Assembly (NCBI GenBank): GCA_963763135.1
Contig: CAVXNJ010000009.1
Coordinates: 682,001 to 746,000 of the forward strand
Length of the DNA stretch: 64,000 bases
From: JANMZO01 sp963763135
Lineage (GTDB): Bacteria; Actinomycetota; Acidimicrobiia; Acidimicrobiales; JANYDT01
Reading direction: 5' to 3'
Part shown: piece by piece, positions 16,831 to 25,141 of the stretch
Layout of the letters: each line of letters opens with the position of its first letter
How positions within the stretch are numbered: the stretch's first letter is position 1
Position numbers and translations under genes: made by a program
Notes under the pieces: generated by a model
Databases searched by the model: none
Seen by the model: only the letters and a program-made list of their open reading frames with translations
Told to the model about the DNA's origin: nothing

Positions 16831-18308
16831 GGGTTGCTTCCAACGGCGGCGGCCTTCGCCCGAACCGGCTTCTCGCCGCGGAGGTTCACCGCGGCGAGTA
16901 CGGCGATCGCCGACACCGCCGCTCCCGCGATGAATGCGCTGTGATACGAGCCGGCGATGCCGTCGTGCTTGAGTCGAGAGACCTGAATGGTCTGCATCAA
17001 CTGCACGCCGCTGGCCGAACCGATCTGCAGCATCATCTGACTCGTCGCTGCTGAGACGCCGAGGTCTCGTTGCCCGACCGACATGGTGAGCATCGCCATC
17101 AGCGGAGCGACGATGATGCCTACACCAACGCCGGCGAATGCGAGCAGCAGCACGATCTCGTACTGAGGAGTCCCCGTCCCGATTCGCGTGAGCATGAGAC
17201 AACCGGCGATGTTCAACAGCACGCCGGCGAGAACGACGCGACGGTTGGCGAACCGCATCACGAGCCACGCGGAGAGCGGACCGGCGAGACCCCACATGAT
17301 CGGTCGGCCGAGCGTGAGCAGGCTGATCTGCGTTGCTTTGTACCCATACAGTTGCGACAGCATGAGCGGGATGAGGACGAAGCCGCCCTGATACGACACC
17401 TGGCAGAACGCCTGCGTGATGATAGGGATCGTGAACTCGCGCATGCGGAAGTAGTGCAACGGGATGAGCGGATGGTCGGTAGTGCGCTCCCACCGCACGA
17501 ACCCGACGATGCACGCCGGGCCGAGCACGAACAACGCGCGAACCACAGGGTGCGACCATCCCCACAGCGGCCCGCGGTTCACGGCGAACATCAGCGAGAA
17601 CGCCGCCGTTCCGAGCAGGACGGTTCCCGGCACGTCGAAGCGGACGTCACCGGTCGGTTTCGACTGCGGCAGGATCCGGTATGCGAACACGAAGGCGATG
17701 ATCGTGAGTGGCACCTGGGCGATGAAGATCCAACGCCACCCGAACTGGTCGATCACCGTTCCGCCGATAACGAGGCCGAGCACCGGGCCTCCGGCCATAA
17801 CCAGGCCCCAGTAACCGAGGGCCTTCACGCGCTTTTCCGGAGGGAAGGCTTCGCTGATGATGGCCATGCCGGTCGGTGCGGTCGATTGGCCAAATACGGC
17901 ACTGGCAGTTCTGAAAAAGATCGCCATTACGGCCGTTGTCGCCATGGCGGTGCAACCGGCAAATATGCAGCAACCGGTTAGACCGATCAGATACACGCGG
18001 CGCCGACCGAACAGGTCGCCAAGTTTGCCGGCGGTCGGCCCGAGCACCGCGTACGCAAGCGTCGGTCCGACCACGAGCCACGACACGGTCGATGGTGGTG
18101 CGTTGAAGTCCTTGACCAGACGGGGAACCACAATGGCCAGCACACTGACGTTGAAGTTCGTGCTGAACAACCCGAAGAGCGACACGAACAACAGGAGCTG
18201 CGATGAACGTGAGCGGCTACCCGTTTCGGGGTCGATCCCCGTCGGTGGTCGCCCCGGGTTCGCCCCGGCTGACGCTGGAGCGGTGCCGGGTTCGCGCATG
18301 GTTCGCAC
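16827..18308 (-). CDS. MFS transporter of the DHA2 (EmrB/QacA) drug-exporter type
   Basis: 493 residues, 14 predicted spans. VPRLVKDFNAPPSTVSWLVVGPTLAYAVLGPTAGKLGDLFGRRR contains the DHA2 A motif (GKLGDLFGRRR), and YWGLVMAGGPVLGLVIGG corresponds to motif C of antiporters. A 35-residue hydrophilic N-terminus precedes the first span. Likely a proton-coupled exporter of amphipathic compounds in the inner membrane. Transcribed away from the MazEF-type genes, whose toxin gene ends 70 bp upstream. Substrate unknown. Confidence 0.9.
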   Translation of the reverse strand: MRTMREPGTAPASAGANPGRPPTGIDPETGSRSRSSQLLLFVSLFGLFSTNFNVSVLAIVVPRLVKDFNAPPSTVSWLVVGPTLAYAVLGPTAGKLGDLFGRRRVYLIGLTGCCIFAGCTAMATTAVMAIFFRTASAVFGQSTAPTGMAIISEAFPPEKRVKALGYWGLVMAGGPVLGLVIGGTVIDQFGWRWIFIAQVPLTIIAFVFAYRILPQSKPTGDVRFDVPGTVLLGTAAFSLMFAVNRGPLWGWSHPVVRALFVLGPACIVGFVRWERTTDHPLIPLHYFRMREFTIPIITQAFCQVSYQGGFVLIPLMLSQLYGYKATQISLLTLGRPIMWGLAGPLSAWLVMRFANRRVVLAGVLLNIAGCLMLTRIGTGTPQYEIVLLLAFAGVGVGIIVAPLMAMLTMSVGQRDLGVSAATSQMMLQIGSASGVQLMQTIQVSRLKHDGIAGSYHSAFIAGAAVSAIAVLAAVNLRGEKPVRAKAAAVGSNP

Positions 18309-18377
18309 ACTACCGGGGCCGCCTCCAACTTCACCACCCGAGAGCGCGTCGAATGCGAGTCGACCGGAGTGTTCTCC

Positions 18378-18725
18378 TTAGAGAGCCAGGTGGACCCGCA
18401 GAGCGTCGTCGAGGTCGAACATCAGGCGCCCTGAGACTTGCCCGATCGTGGCGGTTATTCGCTTCATATCGACGGAACGAACCTGTTCGGCCTGGGCCTT
18501 TGAGTCGTGATCCATACCGGTCTCCTGTGCGGGGAGCATCACCTGAAATGGGTAGATGCGAGCCGTGTTGGACGTAAGCGGAACGACGGTAACGACGCCG
18601 CGACCCAACCGCTCAGCCGTTGTGTTCGCACCGTCGTTGCTTACGATGATCGCAGGTCGTCGTTTGCTCGCCTCCGAACCCAACACGGGGTCCAGATCCA
18701 CCAGAACGATCTCGCCTCGGCGCAT
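18378..18725 (-). CDS. mazF: MazF/PemK-type mRNA interferase toxin
   Basis: 115 residues from ATG 18725. MRRGEIVLVDLDPVLGSEASKRRPAIIVS is the standard N-terminal beta-barrel entry of MazF/PemK toxins, then VVTVVPLTSNT and the catalytic-region strand. These endoribonucleases cut mRNA at short sequences and are silenced by the cognate antitoxin. The start lies 2 bp after the antitoxin stop, the usual antitoxin-first order. Expression is probably under the palindrome at 18943-18975. An earlier in-frame ATG at 18758 would overlap the antitoxin and is less likely. Confidence 0.92.
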   Translation of the reverse strand: MRRGEIVLVDLDPVLGSEASKRRPAIIVSNDGANTTAERLGRGVVTVVPLTSNTARIYPFQVMLPAQETGMDHDSKAQAEQVRSVDMKRITATIGQVSGRLMFDLDDALRVHLAL

Positions 18726-18727
18726 CA

Positions 18728-18943
18728 CTAGACGCTGTCGGCGGTGGCCGAGTCCCAAAGGGCGTTGTCGGTATCCTCAGCCCATTCGTTCCACGCGGCT
18801 TCATAGGCCGATCCGAGCTCACTGGCTCTCAGCATGCGAACCGCTCGTTGGAGGACGGCTGATCGCGACGGCAGGTGTTGCGAGGCCGCGTACCTGTCGA
18901 GGTAGTCGACATCTTCGTCGGAGAGGCTGACGCTGAGCTTCAT
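18728..18943 (-). CDS. mazE: Ribbon-helix-helix antitoxin of a MazEF-type pair
   Basis: 71 residues. MKLSVSLSDEDVDYLDRYAA followed by PSRSAVLQRAVRMLR is a ribbon-helix-helix DNA-binding domain; the acidic tail (AWNEWAEDTDNALWD) is the expected toxin-binding segment. The ATG begins exactly at the end of a 33-bp near-palindrome, arguing for autoregulation. It pairs with the downstream MazF-like toxin, 2 bp away. Confidence 0.9.
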   Translation of the reverse strand: MKLSVSLSDEDVDYLDRYAASQHLPSRSAVLQRAVRMLRASELGSAYEAAWNEWAEDTDNALWDSATADSV

Positions 18944-18975
18944 ACTCTGATGCTACCTGAAGTAGCACCAGAGTA
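18943..18975. promoter_or_regulatory. Operator palindrome of the mazEF pair
   Basis: Arms TACTCTGATGCTAC (18943-18956) and GTAGCACCAGAGTA (18962-18975) are complementary at 13 of 14 positions around CTGAA. The site abuts the antitoxin start codon. It is a natural binding site for two ribbon-helix-helix dimers and fits toxin-antitoxin conditional repression; binding is inferred. Confidence 0.75.
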
Positions 18976-18988
18976 GCAACGAACGGGT

Positions 18989-19828
18989 TCAGCCCTTGGT
19001 GAAGTCGGGCTGACGCTTTTCGATGAACGCGTTGACGGCCTCTCGGTGTTCGGGGGTTTTGAACGCAATCTGCAAGGCCGCAAGCTCTCGTTTTTGGACG
19101 AGGTCGCTGTCGGACTCCGTCGCATTCTGGGTGAGGAGTTCTTTGATCATGCGCATCTGCGGAACCGGGTTTGCCGCGAGGACGGCCGCGTCGGCCATGG
19201 CCTCGGCGAGAACCTGATCGTCGGCCACGACGCGGTCGACCAACTTGATCGCGGCCGCCTCCTCGCCAGTGATGGTGTTGCCGCTCAGTGCGAGCCACGA
19301 GGCCGCACCCCAGCCGCATCGGGCCACGGCGAAGTGACTTGATGCCAACTCCGGCACGATGCCCATGCGCACGAAGCGCAGCGAAATCTTGGCGGAGGCC
19401 CCGGCGATTAGACGATCGAATGGGAGAACCTGCGTTAGTCCGACGCCGATCGCCGCACCGTTGATGGCGGCGATGAGGGGCTTGGATGAACGGCAGAGTT
19501 TGACCCAGTCGACGGTGCGTTCCGATACTGGAGCCGCCGGTTCATCGGACCGTTTGTCGAGTTGCGAAGCGAACTGCCCGCCAATGTCGGCACCGGCACA
19601 GAAACCGCGACCGGCCCCGGTCACGACGATCGCGCCGATGGTCGAATCGTCGTTGGCGGCCAGGATCGCGTCGGCCAACTCCTTGCTCATCCGTGGCGTC
19701 CATGCGTTCAGTCGCTCAGGTCGATTGAGCGTGAGCAGCAGGACATTGTCGCGGCGCTCCACCAGAATCTGCTCGGTGGAGGCGGCAACTTCCTCGATGG
19801 TTTTGGTCGGAGTCGCGTTCTGTGTCAC
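18989..19828 (-). CDS. Enoyl-CoA hydratase/isomerase family protein
   Basis: 279 residues from GTG 19828, chosen because AAGGGAA lies just upstream and the earlier in-frame Met gives an unusual N-terminus. Crotonase features: oxyanion-hole segments RPERLNAWTP and GAGRGFCAGADI, AINGAAIGVGL, and MGIVPELASS with the expected catalytic Glu. Acts on 2-enoyl-CoA or a related thioester in beta-oxidation or side-chain catabolism. No CoA genes are adjacent, so the pathway is unknown; the acyl-CoA dehydrogenase at 11712 is a possible partner. Confidence 0.88.
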   Translation of the reverse strand: MTQNATPTKTIEEVAASTEQILVERRDNVLLLTLNRPERLNAWTPRMSKELADAILAANDDSTIGAIVVTGAGRGFCAGADIGGQFASQLDKRSDEPAAPVSERTVDWVKLCRSSKPLIAAINGAAIGVGLTQVLPFDRLIAGASAKISLRFVRMGIVPELASSHFAVARCGWGAASWLALSGNTITGEEAAAIKLVDRVVADDQVLAEAMADAAVLAANPVPQMRMIKELLTQNATESDSDLVQKRELAALQIAFKTPEHREAVNAFIEKRQPDFTKG

Positions 19829-19960
19829 GGGGTTCCCTTCACATGTGGTCGGCAGCGGGTTCACCGACGCACGACAGTTTCGAACAAAACACGACTCCAA
19901 CCCAAACCGAATCATCAATGCCGGTCAGCGGACTGGGCTCCACGGATCAACCCGCGCCGA

Positions 19961-20506
19961 TCAACCCATCGTCTTCGCGCCATCGATGGTCTCGCGAATG
20001 ATGTCGGCATGGCCGGCGTGCTGGGACGTTTCAGCAATCAGGTGCAACAGCACCCGGCGGACCGACCAGCTTGCTCCGGGCTCGAACCAGGGGGCAACCG
20101 GAAGTGGGTGGCTCACGTCGAGATCCGGCAACGTTGCGAGGAAGGCGCCCGTGGCGTCGGCCACCGTTGCGTAAGTCGCCAGAAGACCCTCGAGTGATTC
20201 GCTTTCGACCATCTTGTAACCCGAAGCCCAGTCGGACTTGTGTTCGATTGCGTTCATGGCATCCGCGCCGCCGACCATGAACGCCGACCAGACCTCTTCC
20301 ATGAACGAAACATGCTTGATCAGACCACCGATGCTCAGCGCGCTTACCGTCGGAGTCGAGCGGGCCTGATCGTCGGTGAGATCGCGTGCGGTGAATCGCA
20401 GGAAGTCCCGGTGCTTGTTGAGGGTGAGGAGGAGATCGCCGTGCTCCCCGGGAAGAACGGTGGCCGGTGAGGCTTGGCGGGAAATAGCGAGTGCGTCGTT
20501 GCTCAT
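19961..20506 (-). CDS. DinB/DUF664-family putative thiol-dependent protein
   Basis: 181 residues from ATG 20506 (AGGAG 7 bp upstream). Four-helix DinB fold: His near GGLIKHVSFMEEVW, and the C-terminal pair in LHLIAETSQHAGHADIIRE form the usual metal-binding His triad. Relatives are mycothiol- or bacillithiol-dependent transferases; activity here is inferred only. Divergent from the WYL-domain regulator with a perfect palindrome in the 101-bp gap, a pairing that points to control by that regulator. Confidence 0.87.
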   Translation of the reverse strand: MSNDALAISRQASPATVLPGEHGDLLLTLNKHRDFLRFTARDLTDDQARSTPTVSALSIGGLIKHVSFMEEVWSAFMVGGADAMNAIEHKSDWASGYKMVESESLEGLLATYATVADATGAFLATLPDLDVSHPLPVAPWFEPGASWSVRRVLLHLIAETSQHAGHADIIRETIDGAKTMG

Positions 20507-20563
20507 GATTGCTCCTTGGATTGCCGCTTGATGCGGTGTTGGTGATGAAGCAACCCTAAGAAT

Positions 20564-20590
20564 CATTGCGGACAGATTGTGTCCGCAATG
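20564..20590. promoter_or_regulatory. Perfect inverted repeat between the dinB-like gene and the WYL regulator
   Basis: CATTGCGGACA (20564-20574) and TGTCCGCAATG (20580-20590) are perfect 11-bp complementary arms around GATTG. It lies 18 bp before the GTG of the WYL-domain regulator and 58 bp before the dinB-like start, so one bound regulator could control both divergent promoters. Binding is inferred from position and symmetry. Confidence 0.8.
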
Positions 20591-20607
20591 GAATCTATTC
20601 TTCTTCC

Positions 20608-21600
20608 GTGAACGATCCGACGACCCGTGCCCTTCGGTTGCTCTCGCTTCTGCAGACCCATCGATTCTGGACCGGTCCGCAACTCGTCGAGGAGCTGGGC
20701 GTGACCGCTCGAACCGTCCGGCGAGACGTCGATCGACTGCGAGAGCTCGGCTATCCCGTCGATGCCACGGCCGGTCCGACCGGTGGATACCGCCTGGCCA
20801 AAGGGGCGACCCTTCCGCCGTTGTTGCTCGATGATGACGAGGCTGTGGCGGTTGCCGTCGGGTTGCGAGCCGCTGCGGGCGCGGCGATTGTCGGGATCGA
20901 AGACACATCACTACGCGCGCTTACCAAACTCGAACAGGTGCTTCCGGACCGACTCCGACGCCGGGTAAAAGCGATCCATTCCAACGTCACGACGATGCTG
21001 TGGGACTCCGAGATCTCGTTGGTCGACCCGGAGGCACTCGGGCTCCTGGCCCAGGCGTGCCGGGACCATGAAGAGGTTCGCTTCGAGTATCAGGCCCGGG
21101 AAGGTGCCGAGACCCGACGCCTGGTCGAGCCACACCAACTGGTCACGGCCGGCAGGCGCTGGTACTTGATCGCGTTCGACCTTCGTCGGCACGACTGGCG
21201 TACGTTTCGCGTGGATCGCCTTTCGCAGGTGCAGTTGGCCGGTGCTCGATTCAACGAACGGCCGATTCCGGCCCCCAGTTACGAGGACTTCCTCTCCCGT
21301 TCGATGGCGTCAGCCTTCACGCAGGTAGAGGCCGAACTGGTCGTGCACTGCCGGGCGAGCGACCTGGTGGGGTTCGCGAAGCACAGCGATACCACCGTTT
21401 CGGCGCTGGATCAGCACCTGACGCGGGTGACGCTTCGTGGTGACTCGATCGGGTGGTTGCTGTCGATGTTGACGTCGTTGCTCGACCGTTACGAAGTCGA
21501 AGTTGTCGGCCCGCCGGAGTTCCTGACCCGGGTGGAGCGTTTGAGAGAACGCTTGGCCCGTGCGTCTGCCCCGGTGGGCCGGAGCGATCCAGACCACTAA
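20608..21600 (+). CDS. YafY-type HTH/WYL-domain transcriptional regulator
   Basis: 330 residues from GTG 20608. The N-terminal winged helix (RALRLLSLLQTHRFW...LGVTARTVRRDVDRLRELGYPV) is HTH_11; GPTGGYRLAKGATLPPLLLDDDEA links to the WYL domain, with the WYL signature itself in AGRRWYLIAFDLR and RTFRVDRLS. A C-terminal WCX-like extension follows (EVEVVGPPEFL). WYL domains bind small ligands or nucleic acids and switch the regulator. Divergent from the dinB-like gene over a perfect palindrome; the 3' end overlaps the convergent dioxygenase by 4 bp. Confidence 0.92.
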   Translation: MNDPTTRALRLLSLLQTHRFWTGPQLVEELGVTARTVRRDVDRLRELGYPVDATAGPTGGYRLAKGATLPPLLLDDDEAVAVAVGLRAAAGAAIVGIEDTSLRALTKLEQVLPDRLRRRVKAIHSNVTTMLWDSEISLVDPEALGLLAQACRDHEEVRFEYQAREGAETRRLVEPHQLVTAGRRWYLIAFDLRRHDWRTFRVDRLSQVQLAGARFNERPIPAPSYEDFLSRSMASAFTQVEAELVVHCRASDLVGFAKHSDTTVSALDQHLTRVTLRGDSIGWLLSMLTSLLDRYEVEVVGPPEFLTRVERLRERLARASAPVGRSDPDH

Positions 21601-22466
21601 CGAGGTCGGTCGCCGGTGATCGTCGCTCGTGCCATCTTCCGCGGCTCGGGCCAGTAGTCGTGGACGGCGTAGTGCTGCGTGCACCGGTTGTCCCACACGG
21701 CAACGGTGCCGGGCCGCCATCGTAAGCGCACCTGGTATTCGGGGATCATCGCCTGCATGAGGAGATAGTTCATGAGGTGGTTGGACTCGAGCGTGAAATC
21801 CTGGCCAAACCGTATGCGGTCATAGCGTTGGAAATTCACGAAGTGGGTGGTGAAACCCTGGTTGACGAACAGGATCTGTTCGCCGGTCTCCGGGTGGGTC
21901 CGGACGACGGGGTGCTCGGCCGGCGGATTCTCGGCGACCAATGCGGCCCGATTTTCCGGCGTCATCGTTCCGCCAAAGGAATGCTCGATGCTGTGCTGGG
22001 CTCGAAGGTCGCCGATGCGCTCCTTGATCCGGTCGGGCATCCGCTCATAGGCCATCGTCATGTTGGTCCAGATCGTGTCGCCGCCGGTTGCTGGGCATGC
22101 ATCGCATTTGAGGACCGCTCCCATCGGAGGCTCCGAACGAAACGACGCGTCGGAGTGCCATGCATTCTCGTACGTGGTTCGTTCGGCCTGTCGGTGAATG
22201 AGCAGCAGCGTCGGGAAGTCAGGGTGCGATGGCTGTATCGGGTGACCTTCGAGTTCACCGAAACGTTCGGCGAACGCCACGTGCTCAGCCGGAGGAAGTT
22301 CCTGGTCCCGAAAGAACAACGCCTTGTGCTGAAGCAACAACTGCTTAATCTCACCAAACAAGTCATCGTTTCGTGCGGCTTCGCGGAGATCAACGTTGGT
22401 GATCTCGGCGCCGATTGCCGGTGTCAGGCGTTCCACCAAGAGGGAGCGGGTTGCAGTGGTTGGCAT
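21597..22466 (-). CDS. TauD/TfdA-family Fe(II)/2-oxoglutarate-dependent dioxygenase (copy 1)
   Basis: 289 residues from ATG 22466. Iron ligands: His-x-Asp in AWHSDAS and distal His in NRCTQHYAVHDYWPE; the 2-oxoglutarate-binding Arg is in KMARATITGDRP. Related enzymes hydroxylate sulfonates, aryloxyalkanoates or carnitine precursors while decarboxylating 2-oxoglutarate. Third gene of a probable TetR-quinone reductase-dioxygenase operon on the minus strand; overlaps the stop of the WYL regulator by 4 bp. Clearly diverged from the dioxygenase at 24308. The substrate is unknown. Confidence 0.9.
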   Translation of the reverse strand: MPTTATRSLLVERLTPAIGAEITNVDLREAARNDDLFGEIKQLLLQHKALFFRDQELPPAEHVAFAERFGELEGHPIQPSHPDFPTLLLIHRQAERTTYENAWHSDASFRSEPPMGAVLKCDACPATGGDTIWTNMTMAYERMPDRIKERIGDLRAQHSIEHSFGGTMTPENRAALVAENPPAEHPVVRTHPETGEQILFVNQGFTTHFVNFQRYDRIRFGQDFTLESNHLMNYLLMQAMIPEYQVRLRWRPGTVAVWDNRCTQHYAVHDYWPEPRKMARATITGDRPR

Positions 22467-22521
22467 GTCGTTCTCCGTGAATTGAATGTCGGGTGGGATG
22501 GCTGGTGGGCGGCGGTGAGAA

Positions 22522-23507
22522 TCAGTCGAGGCTGAGGTCAAAGATTGACGACCCGGTGGTCGTTCGGGATTCGAGATCCTGATGAGCTCGGGAGGCGTCG
22601 GCGAGTCGGTAGCGCTGATTGATCTCAATACGGATTCGACCGCTGCTCGACATGGTCGAACAGTTCGCGGGCCAGTTCGGCCCGTTCCGTCGGATCGCTG
22701 ATGTAGTCGGCCAACGCCGGTCGTGTTACGTAGGCCGATTTACGACGAACCAGTTCGGGAGGGTCTATCGGCGGAACCGGACCTGAAGCGGTCCCGAGGC
22801 ACACCAGAAGTGCCCGACGACCCAAACAGCGCATGGAGGTCGTTGAACGTGTCCTTTCCGACCCCGTCGTACACGACCCGAACACCCTGTCCTTTCGTGA
22901 TGTCTCGAACTCGCTCGACCACGTCTTCGTTGGAGGAGTCGATGACATGGGTACATCCATGGGCCAGGGCGGTCGCGACCTTTTCCGGACGTGACACCGT
23001 TCCGATGACGTTGATCCCGAGTAGTGCCGCCCATTGGCAGAAGATCAAGCCAACGCCGCCTGCTGCCGCGTGGAAGAGAACGGTGTCGCCATCAGTGAGC
23101 GGCCAGATGCGCCGGAGCAGATAGGCCGAGGTGAGACCGCGCATCGTCATTGCTGCTGCGGTGTCGAAGCCGATCGCGTCAGGTAGCGCGATCAAAGAGT
23201 CGGTAGGCATGGTCCGCTCGGTGCTGTACGCCCCGAGTGGGCTCCCGGTATAGGTGACCCGGTCCCCGACGGAGAAGCCGGAGACGTCTGGTCCGGTGGC
23301 CGTGATCGTCCCACTCGCTTCCACGCCAAGGCCGGATGGCAGGTTGGAGGGGTACAGGCCCGTACGAAAGTAGGTGTCGGCGAAATTGAGGCCGACTGCC
23401 GCGTGCCGAATGCTCACCTGGCCGGGGCCCGGGTTGGCTAGTTCTACGGTCTCGGGTTGCAGCACCTCAGGATTGCCGAAGCGATGCATGCGGATGGCGA
23501 CTGCCAT
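22522..23507 (-). CDS. Zinc-independent quinone oxidoreductase (Qor-like), interrupted by two frameshifts as sequenced
   Basis: Reconstructed over three reading frames. Frame one (23507 to about 22825) gives MAVAIRMHRFGNPEVLQ..., a GroES-like domain and the Rossmann motif HAAAGGVGLIFCQWA, as in NADPH:quinone reductase. One extra base in the TTTGGG run near 22825 shifts it; the next frame supplies LLVCLGTASGPVPPIDP, typical of Qor. A second extra base near 22642 precedes the standard ending GRIRIEINQRYRLADASRAHQDL, with TGA at 22522-22524. The corrected protein is about 327 residues, the normal size. Either sequence error or recent decay. It starts 2 bp after the tetR stop, in the tetR operon. 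Confidence 0.8.
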
Positions 23508-23508
23508 A

Positions 23509-24246
23509 TCAGCGAACCTTCCGTCTCGCGGCGACTGGCCCGGTCGACCGGCCCGGCTTCTGCCGAACTGCAGATGCTTTGGTCGAATCCGATCCCTGTA
23601 GTCGTTGTTGGTGGATCTGCTGGCGGATCACGGCGGCGAGCATTGTGGCCGATGACTCGGCCACCTCCGCCGTGGTCCTACCGAAATCGTTCACCATGGA
23701 GTGCGTGGCGAAGGAGGAAATACTAAGCGCGCATGCATCGATTACGGTTTGCGGGCACGAGCCAACTCCGTCGGCCCTCCGCCACGCCGCCCGTGCGATG
23801 GCCTCGGTGGTGCGGCGGCGCTCCCTTCGGCGCCGCTGGTTCACCTCGGCGAGGGCCGGTGGCAGGTTTGTGTCGTCGGACGCCGCCAACTGCCACAGGC
23901 CCCGCCCCGCTGCTCGGTGGAGTCGATGGAGCTTCGAGACCAGTTCGAGAAGCCAAGCTTCAAGCGGTTGATCGCTTTTCGTCTCCTCGATCACCTGGCG
24001 GTCGTACCAATCCAGCGCTGATGCCAGAGCGGCTCCGAGAAGCTCCTCGTGACTGGAAAAGTAGCGAAACACGGTACGACGACCCATGTCGGCCGCGGCC
24101 GCGATCTCTTCCATCGAAACGGACAAACCTTGTTCAACCATGAGCAATCGAGCGGCGCGCAGAATGCGCAGTCGAACAATTGAGCGCGGGTCGCTAAGCA
24201 ACGCGTCCTCTGCCGTGGTGTTGGCCTCGTCGGTGGACAAGTTCAT
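23509..24246 (-). CDS. TetR-family transcriptional regulator
   Basis: 245 residues from ATG 24246. The HTH (RLRILRAARLLMVEQGLSVSMEEIAAAADMGRRTVFRYFSSHEEL) is a standard TetR DNA-binding domain at residues 30-80; the rest is the ligand-binding helical domain, with an Arg/Lys-rich tail. Two abutting 22-bp palindromic sites lie immediately upstream of its own start, in the divergent gap before the tauD-P450 pair, so it should repress both directions. Ligand unknown but probably the substrate or an intermediate of the oxygenase cluster. Confidence 0.92.
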   Translation of the reverse strand: MNLSTDEANTTAEDALLSDPRSIVRLRILRAARLLMVEQGLSVSMEEIAAAADMGRRTVFRYFSSHEELLGAALASALDWYDRQVIEETKSDQPLEAWLLELVSKLHRLHRAAGRGLWQLAASDDTNLPPALAEVNQRRRRERRRTTEAIARAAWRRADGVGSCPQTVIDACALSISSFATHSMVNDFGRTTAEVAESSATMLAAVIRQQIHQQRLQGSDSTKASAVRQKPGRSTGPVAARRKVR

Positions 24247-24290
24247 GATGGCACTATAGAGTGCCATCAATGGCACTGTCGAGTGTCAAA
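24247..24290. promoter_or_regulatory. Two tandem 22-bp palindromic operators for the TetR regulator
   Basis: Site 1 (24247-24268): GATGGCACT-atag-AGTGCCATC, perfect 9-bp arms. Site 2 (24269-24290): AATGGCACT-gtcg-AGTGTCAAA, the same half-site with mismatches. The sites abut and repeat at 22 bp, about two helical turns, between the divergent starts at 24246 and 24308. Cooperative binding of two TetR dimers is a natural inference. Confidence 0.85.
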
Positions 24291-24307
24291 TACAACAGGG
24301 GGCTGCC

Positions 24308-25141
24308 ATGACATTGCTAACCACCACGAAGCGTTTGGATCTCAACCGTCATGTCGGAACAGTTCTCAGCGGCATCAGCCTCTTGGAGTTGTCCGATGCC
24401 GAAATCGATGAGCTCAGAATTCTGGTCGCCGAACGCGGTGTCGTCGCCGTTCGGGATCAGCCGATGACCCTGGATCAGCAAATCGCGTTCGGCGCGCGGC
24501 TCGGACCGCTGCATGTCCACCCGGCGTATGCCGACGCCGAACATCCGGAGGCTCTCCGCATCCATGCTGACGCCACGTCCCGATATGCGGCCGGCGAGAG
24601 CTGGCACAGCGACGTGTCATGTGATCTTGAGCCTCCGGGGATCTCGATTCTCCGTATCGAGGTGACCCCGTCGTGCGGTGGTGATACCGCGTTCGCCTCG
24701 ATGTACCAGGCGTGGGAGTCGTTGTCTGAGCCGATGCGCACGTTCCTCGTCGGCCTGTCGGCGATCCATGCGGGTGACCTTCCGTGGCGGGGCGCGTACG
24801 GCAGCAAGTCGACGAAGGAATTTCCGACAAACGTGCATCCGATTGCGCGTACGCATCCCGAAACCGGGCGAACTGCGCTCTACGTGAACACCGGGTTTAC
24901 CGATCGCATCAAGGGGGTCTCGAAGGAGGAGAGCGCGGCACTGCTGAAGATGTTGTTTGACCACATCGCGAACGGTGTCGAGTTTCAATGTCGCATCCGC
25001 TGGGAGCCGAACACGGTGACTCTCTGGGACAACCGCTGCGTGCAGCACTATGCGAGCTGGGACTACTTTCCCGAAACGCGGTCCGGATGGCGGGTCACCA
25101 CCCGCGGTGAACGCCCGTTCTTCGACGGGGTCCAGGCATGA
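24308..25141 (+). CDS. TauD/TfdA-family Fe(II)/2-oxoglutarate-dependent dioxygenase (copy 2)
   Basis: 277 residues. Iron site His-x-Asp in SWHSDVSCDLEPP, distal His in NRCVQHYASWDYFPE; Arg in GWRVTTRGERP for 2-oxoglutarate. Length and the order of motifs match the alpha-ketoglutarate-dependent taurine/2,4-D dioxygenase family. The stop overlaps the P450 start (ATGA), so the two oxygenases are coupled. Promoter expected between 24290 and 24308 or overlapping the TetR operators, which places it under direct repression. The pair of dioxygenases in one cluster suggests sequential oxidations or two related substrates. Confidence 0.92.
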   Translation: MTLLTTTKRLDLNRHVGTVLSGISLLELSDAEIDELRILVAERGVVAVRDQPMTLDQQIAFGARLGPLHVHPAYADAEHPEALRIHADATSRYAAGESWHSDVSCDLEPPGISILRIEVTPSCGGDTAFASMYQAWESLSEPMRTFLVGLSAIHAGDLPWRGAYGSKSTKEFPTNVHPIARTHPETGRTALYVNTGFTDRIKGVSKEESAALLKMLFDHIANGVEFQCRIRWEPNTVTLWDNRCVQHYASWDYFPETRSGWRVTTRGERPFFDGVQA

